DNA of 9,750 nucleotides from CALNYS01 sp964639935 (GTDB taxonomy: Bacteria > Planctomycetota > Phycisphaerae > Phycisphaerales > UBA1924), in NCBI GenBank assembly GCA_964639935.1, contig CAZXGT010000086.1:1-9750 (forward strand), given 5' to 3'. Every line of letters begins with the position of its first letter. Position 1 is the first letter of the stretch. Both the position numbers and the translations under genes were made by a program. Below are positions 1 through 4,798 of the stretch, piece after piece. The notes under the pieces are model-generated. The model was not told the DNA's origin. It saw nothing but the letters and a program-made list of their open reading frames with translations, and did no database searches.

Positions 1-36
1 GGGCGCCTCAGGCCGCGCAGGGGCGATTTGAGCTAA

Positions 37-44
37 GCTAGGAT
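37..44 (+). promoter_or_regulatory. Candidate -10 element upstream of the Hc1-like gene
   Basis: GCTAGGAT contains TAGGAT, which matches 4 of 6 positions of the TATAAT consensus. It lies about 60 nt ahead of the GTG start at 107. No convincing -35 hexamer sits 16-18 nt upstream. The same octamer occurs at 7305-7312, ahead of the DUF1573 gene. This is suggestive only. Confidence 0.25.
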
Positions 45-106
45 TCACCTACCGGACGCTTGGCGTCCAGCTGACGACACATCCCATGAACTGGCAGGAG
101 GCACCC

Positions 107-280
107 GTGCAGGAATACGACACGCTCAAGCGGCTCATCGCGGAAGCGGAAGAGGACATCCAGAAGGCCGAGGGCGGCAACAAGGCCGCCGGCACCCGTG
201 TTCGCAAGACGATGCAGGACATCAAGAACGCCGCTCAGGACGTGCGCAAGAAGGTCCTGGAGCTTCGCGACGAGGGCTGA
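107..280 (+). CDS. Histone H1/Hc1-like small DNA-binding protein (57 aa)
   Basis: A short, helical, highly charged protein. Its central KAEGGNKAAGTRVRK segment resembles the N-terminal region of chlamydial Hc1 (PF07432 family), where KAEKGNKAAAQRVR is typical, and similar short proteins in Bacteroidetes and Planctomycetes. Members are nucleoid-associated and thought to bind and compact DNA; that role here is inferred from the family. The Lys/Ala-rich C-terminal tail of chlamydial Hc1 is absent, and the protein ends soon after KKVLELRDEG. I chose GTG at 107 because a perfect AGGAGG (96-101) sits 5 nt before it. An in-frame ATG at 86 would give 64 aa but would place the Shine-Dalgarno sequence inside the gene. 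The FabZ-type gene starts 28 nt downstream on the same strand, so the two may be co-transcribed. Confidence 0.8.
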   Translation: MQEYDTLKRLIAEAEEDIQKAEGGNKAAGTRVRKTMQDIKNAAQDVRKKVLELRDEG

Positions 281-308
281 AGCCACGACTCCTGAACCGG
301 ACGACGAG

Positions 309-839
309 ATGACCCAGATCGAGACCTCGCCGGCAGACGCGCAGCAGCCGAGCCGCGGCGCGGAGCCTCTGTTCGATACGAGTGGGCTGGACACATCCAG
401 TCTGGCGCTGTCGCGCGAGGATCTCGAATCCTGGAACCCGCACCGCGGGGACATCGTGCAGCTCGACGGCGTGGTCTGGCGGGCGGAGGACTTCACGCGC
501 GGCGTCGGCATCAAGCGCGTTCGCCACGATGAGTTCTGGGTGACGGGTCACTTTCCCGGGCGCCCCGTCATGCCCGGCGTGCTGATGGTCGAGGCCGGGG
601 CGCAGCTCGCGAGCTACCTCTTCTACGCCCGCCGCGGAGAGCCGTGCATCGCGGGGTTCACGCGAATCGAGGACACAGTCTTTCGCAACCCGGTCAAGCC
701 GGGACAGGATCTGCTGATCCTCTGCGAGGAAATCCGCTACCGCCCGCGGCGGTTCATCAGCGAGATCCAGGGGATCGTGGAGGGCCGCGTCGCTTTCTAC
801 AGCAAGATCACGGGCATGGTCCTGCCCGACGGGGACTGA
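309..839 (+). CDS. FabZ/FabA-type 3-hydroxyacyl-ACP dehydratase family protein (176 aa)
   Basis: A hotdog-fold protein. Its core motif GHFPGRPVMPGVLMVEAGAQ holds the family's catalytic His (H81) and Glu (E95), 14 residues apart as in FabZ. A downstream VFRNPVKPGQDLLI segment corresponds to the FabZ substrate-tunnel strand. FabZ dehydrates (3R)-hydroxyacyl-ACP to trans-2-enoyl-ACP in fatty-acid elongation; distant homologues serve other acyl-thioester pathways, so the substrate is not certain. The protein is about 25 residues longer than typical FabZ (around 150 aa). The extra length is a polar, probably disordered N-terminus of about 40-50 residues. ATG 309 has only a weak purine stretch upstream. 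The reading frame stays open back to 198, but that part overlaps the Hc1-like gene in another frame and is probably not translated. No other fatty-acid synthesis genes are in view. Confidence 0.87.
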   Translation: MTQIETSPADAQQPSRGAEPLFDTSGLDTSSLALSREDLESWNPHRGDIVQLDGVVWRAEDFTRGVGIKRVRHDEFWVTGHFPGRPVMPGVLMVEAGAQLASYLFYARRGEPCIAGFTRIEDTVFRNPVKPGQDLLILCEEIRYRPRRFISEIQGIVEGRVAFYSKITGMVLPDGD

Positions 840-869
840 TCCCCCACTCCTCTCAAACTGAAGACACGC

Positions 870-2087
870 TCACGCGGAGAGAGCCGCCGCGACCTTCTGC
901 AGCGCGGCGCCGATGGCGTCGATCTGCTCGTCGGTCACCTTCGGGTGGACCGGCAGGCAGAAGAGCTCCCGGGCGAGGCGCTCGGCGACGGGGCAGGGGC
1001 GCAGGGTCTCGGGATCGAAGCAGGGCTGCTCCGTCAGCGCCTTGGGATAATGCACGCCCACGCCGACGCCTTCGGCTCGGAGCGCCTCGATGAATCGGTC
1101 GCGGCCGGCCGGGATGGCGCCGGGGTCGATCCGCACGGCGTACTGATGGAACGCGTGCTCGGCCTCGTCCGGGACGGCCGGCGGGGTGAGGCCGGCGATG
1201 GGCGCGACGCGCTCGGTGAGCGCGGCGGCGATCTCCCTCCGGCGCCCGGTGAGAGGCTCGATGCGGTCGAGCTGCGAGAGCCCGATCGCCGCCTCGACGT
1301 CGCTCATCCGGTAGTTGTAGCCGATGGTTTCGTGGAGGTACTTCTGCGTCTCGCCGTGCGAGCGGAGGACGCGGAGGCGGTTGGCGAGGTCGGCGTCGTT
1401 GGTGGTGACCATCCCGCCCTCGCCGGTGGTCATGTTCTTGGTGGGATAGAAGCTGTAGGTCGCGGCGTCGCCGGAGGCGCCGAGGCCGCGCCCCTTCCAG
1501 GAGGCCAGATGCGCCTGGGCGGCGTCGTAGATGATTTTCAGGTTGTGGGTTCTGGCGAACTCCTCGACCGCTTCAAGGTCCGCCGGAGCTCCGTAGATGT
1601 GCGTGACGGCGATCGCGGTGGTCTCGGGCGTGAGGGCTCGCTCGGCGTCGCTGAGGTCAATGAGGTAGGTGGCGGGATCGGCGTCGACGAAGACGGGGCG
1701 GGCCCCGCGAGCGACGATCATCGAGGCGGTGGCGATGTAGGTCCAGGCGGGCACGAGCACGTGGTCGCCCGGCTTGATGAGCGGCTCGTAAGCGAGCTGC
1801 AGGGCGCAGGTGCCGTTGGCGCAGGCGACGGCGTGGGCGGCGCCGGTCATCTGCGCGAAGCGCTCTTCGAGCTCGGCGACGTTCTTGCCCTGGGCCAGCA
1901 TGCCGGAGCGCAGCACGGCGACGGCCGCCTCGATATCCGCCTCTTCGAGATCGACCGAGACGATGGGAACTGGCGGGGCGGCGACAGGAGCGCCTCCGTC
2001 GATGGCGAGGGCGAGGGCGGCGGGAGCGTCGGCGGCGGAGGACTGCGGCACTGGTCGTTTCCTTCCTGAAGCGTTTCGGGAGCGCAT
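870..2087 (-). CDS. DegT/DnrJ/EryC1/StrS family PLP-dependent aminotransferase (405 aa)
   Basis: Fold-type I PLP enzyme of the sugar aminotransferase (DegT/DnrJ/EryC1/StrS) family. Landmarks, numbered from ATG 2087, are GTCALQLAY near 92-100 (phosphate binding), DAAQAH with the pyridine-binding Asp188, and SFYPTKNMTTGEGG with the Schiff-base Lys217. Others are GYNYRMSDVEAAIGLSQL (257-273) and the C-terminal VGVHYPKAL element. Family members aminate nucleotide-linked keto-sugars for polysaccharides, glycoproteins or antibiotics; the substrate cannot be read from sequence, and no sugar-nucleotide genes are adjacent. The catalytic domain is complete, about 365 aa, after an Ala/Pro-rich N-terminus. 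The ATG at 2087 has little Shine-Dalgarno signal. An in-frame GTG at 2051, preceded by AGGAAGGA with 8-nt spacing, is a good alternative that would shorten the protein by 12 residues. The gene converges on the FabZ-type gene with 30 nt between them and no clear terminator. Confidence 0.93.
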   Translation of the reverse strand: MRSRNASGRKRPVPQSSAADAPAALALAIDGGAPVAAPPVPIVSVDLEEADIEAAVAVLRSGMLAQGKNVAELEERFAQMTGAAHAVACANGTCALQLAYEPLIKPGDHVLVPAWTYIATASMIVARGARPVFVDADPATYLIDLSDAERALTPETTAIAVTHIYGAPADLEAVEEFARTHNLKIIYDAAQAHLASWKGRGLGASGDAATYSFYPTKNMTTGEGGMVTTNDADLANRLRVLRSHGETQKYLHETIGYNYRMSDVEAAIGLSQLDRIEPLTGRRREIAAALTERVAPIAGLTPPAVPDEAEHAFHQYAVRIDPGAIPAGRDRFIEALRAEGVGVGVHYPKALTEQPCFDPETLRPCPVAERLARELFCLPVHPKVTDEQIDAIGAALQKVAAALSA

Positions 2088-2224
2088 CGTAGCGTGCGCC
2101 GGCGAGCGGGCCGCGTCACAGGCGGCGCAGACGGAACTTCTTGGCTCGGGAGCCGATGGCGGACCTTGACACGCGAAAGTCGGCTCGCGCTCGGGCCGAT
2201 AGTCCCGCGTCGCAAGGAGGCGTC

Positions 2225-2431
2225 ATGGCCATCAGTCGAAAGACGTTCAAGACCGTCAAGGACATCCTCAGAGAGCTGGACCAGCAGCGGAGCGACGCGC
2301 GACGCGAAACGCCCGGCTCTCCCGATGAGCCCAAGCGGGCGACGCCAAAGCGACCCGACAACGGTCAGCAGCCCGGCGCCAGCGATCGGGATCTCGGTCG
2401 CGACGGCGCGGGCGATCAGCTCATCGGATGA
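2225..2431 (+). CDS. Hypothetical small charged protein (68 aa)
   Basis: Not recognised. A strong Shine-Dalgarno sequence AAGGAGG (2214-2220) lies 4 nt before ATG 2225, the main argument that this is a real gene. The N-terminal third (MAISRKTFKTVKDILRELDQ) can form an amphipathic basic helix. The rest is rich in Pro, Asp, Arg, Gly and Gln and is probably disordered. There is no signal peptide, membrane segment or cysteine. By my count, about 78% of third codon positions are G or C, fairly high as expected for a GC-rich genome. An upstream in-frame ATG at 2141 would extend it to 96 aa but lacks a ribosome-binding site. It is divergent from the aminotransferase gene and ends about 110 nt before the tRNA, which has its own promoter. 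Confidence 0.6.
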   Translation: MAISRKTFKTVKDILRELDQQRSDARRETPGSPDEPKRATPKRPDNGQQPGASDRDLGRDGAGDQLIG

Positions 2432-2438
2432 GCGATCG

Positions 2439-2458
2439 GCCGCGTTCGGCGGATTTTT
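2439..2458 (+). terminator. Weak candidate terminator after the 68-aa gene
   Basis: GCCG (2439-2442) and CGGC (2447-2450) form a 4-bp stem over a CGTT loop. A run of five T follows at 2454-2458, 8-27 nt after the stop codon. The stem is short, so this is a tentative call. Confidence 0.25.
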
Positions 2459-2473
2459 CGGTCCACCCTCCCC

Positions 2474-2501
2474 TTGCCACTCGACGCCAGCCGGATACAC
2501 T
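2474..2501 (+). promoter_or_regulatory. Sigma-70-like promoter for tRNA-Gln
   Basis: TTGCCA (2474-2479, 5 of 6 matches to TTGACA) and TACACT (2496-2501, 4 of 6 matches to TATAAT) are separated by 16 nt. Transcription would begin near 2508, giving a leader of roughly 30 nt before the tRNA at 2540. An alternative -35, TTGACC at 2503-2508, has only ATTTGT at the matching -10 spacing and is less convincing. Confidence 0.5.
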
Positions 2502-2539
2502 CTTGACCGAATCGCCGGGGGGCTGATTTGTGCCCTGTT

Positions 2540-2610
2540 TGGGGATTAGTGTAACGGTAGCACGACTGATTCTGGTTCAGTTAGTCAAGGTTCAAATCCT
2601 TGATCCCCAG
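2540..2610 (+). tRNA. tRNA-Gln (anticodon CUG)
   Basis: A full cloverleaf folds by eye. The acceptor stem is TGGGGAT/ATCCCCA (2540-2546 with 2603-2609) and the D stem is GTGT/GCAC. The anticodon stem is ACTGA/TCAGT (2565-2569 with 2577-2581) around loop TTCTGGT. The T stem is CAAGG/CCTTG around TTCAAAT. The anticodon CTG (2572-2574) reads CAG, glutamine, and the U1-A72 start of the acceptor stem with discriminator G73 fits bacterial tRNA-Gln. The 3' CCA is not encoded (CTT follows G2610), so it must be added by a nucleotidyltransferase. The unit has its own promoter-like sequence and terminator and no neighbouring tRNA. Confidence 0.96.
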
Positions 2611-2617
2611 CTTTAAG

Positions 2618-2644
2618 ACCCGACGCGCTGGCGTCGGGTTTTTT
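2618..2644 (+). terminator. Intrinsic terminator of the tRNA-Gln unit
   Basis: A perfect 9-bp stem, ACCCGACGC (2618-2626) with GCGTCGGGT (2631-2639), closes a GCTG tetraloop. It runs straight into a T-run ending at 2644. It begins 8 nt after the mature tRNA 3' end and is a textbook Rho-independent terminator. Confidence 0.93.
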
Positions 2645-2681
2645 CTGCGCTGCGTTCTCGCCCGGACCGGCCCGGGCAACG

Positions 2682-2723
2682 AAAAGCCCCGGCTCTCTCG
2701 AGGAGAACCGGGGCTCATTTTTT
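2682..2723 (-). terminator. Bidirectional intrinsic terminator, chiefly for the prepilin-like gene
   Basis: AGCCCCGG (2685-2692) pairs with CCGGGGCT (2708-2715). Four further pairs (2694-2697 with 2703-2706) lie beyond a C/A mismatch. On the minus strand the stem ends in TTTT, 47-80 nt past the stop of the prepilin-like gene. On the plus strand six T follow at 2718-2723, so it could also catch read-through from the tRNA side. A smaller 6-bp hairpin (2660-2665 with 2672-2677) sits between the two terminators. Confidence 0.85.
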
Positions 2724-2761
2724 CGCATGCTCAACCGGCGCCGGGGCCGGAGGAGCGACGA

Positions 2762-3868
2762 TCAGTTGGGAGCGCCGAGGTCGCCGCCGTTGCCATCGAT
2801 GAAGATGCCCTCGGTCAGCACCTCCTCGGTGAGGTCGTCGTTGTTGACGTGGTCGATGCCGACGCCCCAGAGACGCATGTAGGAATTCTGGCGAGCGTCG
2901 GCCATGGTCTGCGTGCCGCCCTCGTTCGTCTCATCGACGAAGAGGTTGTCGAGCCGCTGCGTGGCGGGACTCGCCGTGCGGTCGGTGAAGACGACCGACT
3001 CGGGAGCCGCGTCGGGCTCGAGTTTGACGTGGTTGTCGTTGTAGGCGACGTTCCCGGCCCAGGAGTTCGTGGAGCCGGCGAACTGAAGGGTGATCGACTG
3101 GATGCCGAGCCCGGGGTTGTTGCCCTCGGCGAGAGCCCACTGGCCGGTGTCCGGGCTGTCGAGGTGCTGGCCGCCGGACTGACCGAGATCCTGAGCGTAG
3201 ACCGGGCCGCGGTTGGCGAGCACCGGGTCCGAGGCTCGGGAGCTGAAGCGCCAGTAGCGGCCCTGACGGGAACCGATGCCGCCGTCGAGGGGCTGGTGCG
3301 CGTAGCTGAGGTTGCCCTGGCCGTTCGGATCCGCGGTCGTGTCCTCGTAGGTGATGCCCGTGGAGGAGATGTCATCCTGCGAGGGCGTCCCGGCGAAGCT
3401 GGGGTCCCAGACGGCCAGACCGCTGTTGGCGACGTTCTCGTCGCTGGCGGAGAAGTGGAAGTCCGAGTCGATCTCGATGCCGCCGGCCTGCTCGTTGGGG
3501 CTGACGCAGAGCTCGGGGACGATCGACTGGTTGTAGATGAGGATCGAGAAGATCGGGCCAGAGCGATCCTTCTCAAAGCGGTTCGGATCCGGGGTGCGGC
3601 TGTCGGCGGGCTGGCTGAAGATCTCATCGCCCTCGGTGAAGCCCTGCGAATCGAGGCGGCTGGGGTAGGGGAAGGCGTCGCGGTTGCCCGTCGCGAAGGT
3701 GACGAGCGCGGTGTGGATCTGCTTGAGCTGCGTGCCGTCCTTGAGCGAGTTCGCGTTGCGCTTGGCGCGCTGGAGGGCGGGAAGCAGGATGCCGATGAGC
3801 AGCGCGATGATCGAAATCACCACGAGTAGCTCGATCAGGGTGAAACCCTTACGGTTCGTGCGATGCAT
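2762..3868 (-). CDS. Prepilin-type N-terminal cleavage/methylation protein, type II pseudopilin-like (368 aa)
   Basis: The N-terminus MHRTNRKGFTLIELLVVIS is a classic class III (type IV prepilin) signal. It has a basic leader, a prepilin peptidase cleavage site after Gly8, N-methylation at Phe9, the conserved Glu13 at +5, and a hydrophobic helix to about residue 30. The remaining 330 or so residues form an exported C-terminal domain rich in Asn, Asp, Ser and Gly, with a late AYNDNHVKLE motif like the DGHV-type motif in planctomycete pseudopilin-like proteins. Planctomycetes carry large families of such proteins, mostly of unknown function, and no secretion or pilus genes are nearby here. ATG 3868 is chosen because GGAG lies 7 nt before it and the leader then has normal length; an upstream in-frame ATG at 3904 would add 12 residues. 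The domain is far longer than a typical GspG pseudopilin (around 140 aa). Confidence 0.92.
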   Translation of the reverse strand: MHRTNRKGFTLIELLVVISIIALLIGILLPALQRAKRNANSLKDGTQLKQIHTALVTFATGNRDAFPYPSRLDSQGFTEGDEIFSQPADSRTPDPNRFEKDRSGPIFSILIYNQSIVPELCVSPNEQAGGIEIDSDFHFSASDENVANSGLAVWDPSFAGTPSQDDISSTGITYEDTTADPNGQGNLSYAHQPLDGGIGSRQGRYWRFSSRASDPVLANRGPVYAQDLGQSGGQHLDSPDTGQWALAEGNNPGLGIQSITLQFAGSTNSWAGNVAYNDNHVKLEPDAAPESVVFTDRTASPATQRLDNLFVDETNEGGTQTMADARQNSYMRLWGVGIDHVNNDDLTEEVLTEGIFIDGNGGDLGAPN

Positions 3869-3903
3869 GGATGTTCTCCATTGACGTGAGATGCGCCGGC
3901 ACA

Positions 3904-3917
3904 CGGTGCGTGCACCG
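3904..3917. promoter_or_regulatory. Inverted repeat upstream of the prepilin-like gene
   Basis: CGGTGC (3904-3909) and GCACCG (3912-3917) are perfect 6-bp arms around GT, 36-49 nt ahead of the ATG at 3868. It could be an operator or a leader hairpin. Nothing else in the sequence says which. Confidence 0.3.
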
Positions 3918-4198
3918 GCTGATTCGGTCGAGACCTGGCTTTTCGACCCGCGGAGCCGGAGGGAACCGGCGGAGCGGAACTGAGCCCCGTTGCACTTCCC
4001 GGCGGCCGAGAGACGGCGTCTGTCGGCGGTCGGGCGGACCTGGATGTCGGTGCAGGGGCCGGGTCTCTACGAATGGAGAACCTGGTGCGACCCGAAGGCC
4101 GCGATGAGGGCGGATTGCACGGTCCAGCGTGCGGATCAGACCCAGCCGCGCACCACGCGCGTGTCGAGTACCGTACCTGAAACTCTTCGAGCGTCAAG

Positions 4199-4224
4199 CC
4201 GACGCGGTTCCCGTGAACCGTCGG
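4199..4224 (+). promoter_or_regulatory. Hairpin in the probable RidA-gene leader
   Basis: CCGAC and GGTTC (4199-4203, 4206-4210) pair with GAACC and GTCGG (4215-4219, 4220-4224). This gives 10 bp with a 2-nt GC bulge and a CCGT loop. It ends 80 nt before the RidA start. No T-run follows, so it is not an intrinsic terminator. It may be a structured leader or an operator-like site. Confidence 0.35.
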
Positions 4225-4304
4225 ATCGGCTGAGCTTCCCGCGTCCTGAGGGCCTGATTACGGGCGTTCCTGCGCCGAGTCGCCCTCCCCGGAGATCTCC
4301 CGTC

Positions 4305-4769
4305 ATGCCAACGCCTTCCGAACGTCTCGCCGAACTCGGGATCACGCTCCCGAAGGCCCCCGATCCGGTCGCCTCCTACATCCCCGCCAAGCGGTCCGGG
4401 AACCTCGTGTACGTGAGCGGGCAGCTCCCGATGCGGGACGGGGCGCTCATGGCGACGGGCACGGTGCCCGGCGCGGTGGATCTCGAGACGGCTCAGGCGT
4501 GCGCCCGCCAGTGCGTGCTCAACGGCCTGGCCGCGGCCGCGGCGCTCCTTGGCTCGGTCGACCGGATCACGGGCGTGGTGCGCGTTGGCGGCTTCGTCTC
4601 GAGCGACCCGGGATACGCCGAGCAGCCCAAGGTGATCAACGGCGCGAGCGACCTCCTGCAGGAGATCTTCGGCGAGAGCGGGCGGCACGCGCGGGCGGCG
4701 GTGGGCGCGGTGGCGCTCCCGCTTGACGCGTGCGTGGAGGTGGAACTGATTCTGGAAGTCGAGGGCTAA
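4305..4769 (+). CDS. RidA family protein (YjgF/YER057c/UK114, long subfamily, 154 aa)
   Basis: The order AELGITLP, NLVYVSGQLP (33-42), ACARQCVLNGLAAA (65-78), RVGGFVSSDPGY, QPKVINGASDLLQEIFGE and RHARAAVGAVALPL matches the roughly 150-residue RidA subfamily seen in many bacteria. Archetypal RidA hydrolyses reactive enamine/imine intermediates released by PLP-dependent dehydratases. Its substrate-carboxylate-binding arginine (Arg105 in E. coli) corresponds here to Arg130 in HARAAVG. Members of the longer subfamily are less well characterised, so deaminase activity is likely but not proven. The start at ATG 4305 gives the usual family length; GGAG at 4291-4294 is a Shine-Dalgarno sequence with slightly long 10-nt spacing and lies inside a 10-bp palindrome (4291-4300). 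The gene converges on the kinase gene with 29 nt between stops and no obvious terminator. It is probably cytosolic and a standalone unit. Confidence 0.9.
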   Translation: MPTPSERLAELGITLPKAPDPVASYIPAKRSGNLVYVSGQLPMRDGALMATGTVPGAVDLETAQACARQCVLNGLAAAAALLGSVDRITGVVRVGGFVSSDPGYAEQPKVINGASDLLQEIFGESGRHARAAVGAVALPLDACVEVELILEVEG

Positions 4770-4798
4770 GACCGCGGCCCGCCCGGCTCGGATTCGGC

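Larger units (their letters stand above)
3869..4304. other. 436-bp divergent intergenic region
   Basis: No credible gene is seen between the divergent prepilin-like and RidA-family genes. Frames that stay open here give Ser/Pro/Arg-rich translations without motifs. The region must hold promoters for both neighbours, but I see no pair of hexamers close to consensus. It does contain three inverted repeats: 3904-3917, 4011-4021 (AGACG and CGTCT around one base) and 4199-4224. Confidence 0.6.

Noticed and set aside
198..308. Upstream extension of the FabZ-type frame
   Set aside because: It overlaps the Hc1-like gene out of frame and adds Arg/Cys-rich residues unlike any FabZ. ATG 309 gives a more sensible protein.
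945..2069. A 374-codon plus-strand open frame
   Set aside because: It is the mirror of the aminotransferase gene, whose minus frame carries all PLP-binding motifs. The plus translation is Gly/Val/Asp-rich with no domain.
2166..2204. Perfect -35 hexamer TTGACA at 2166-2171 as promoter of the 68-aa gene
   Set aside because: No acceptable -10 lies 16-18 nt downstream (GCTCGG at 17 nt), and GATAGT at 2199-2204 is 27 nt away, too far.
2600..3829. A 409-codon plus-strand open frame
   Set aside because: It begins inside the tRNA 3' end, crosses two terminators and is antisense to the prepilin-like gene.
3835..4197. Minus-strand 120-codon open frame in the long intergenic gap
   Set aside because: The translation is Ser/Pro/Arg-rich and motif-free, and it runs into the prepilin-like gene in another frame, over its signal region. 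Probably an effect of high GC.
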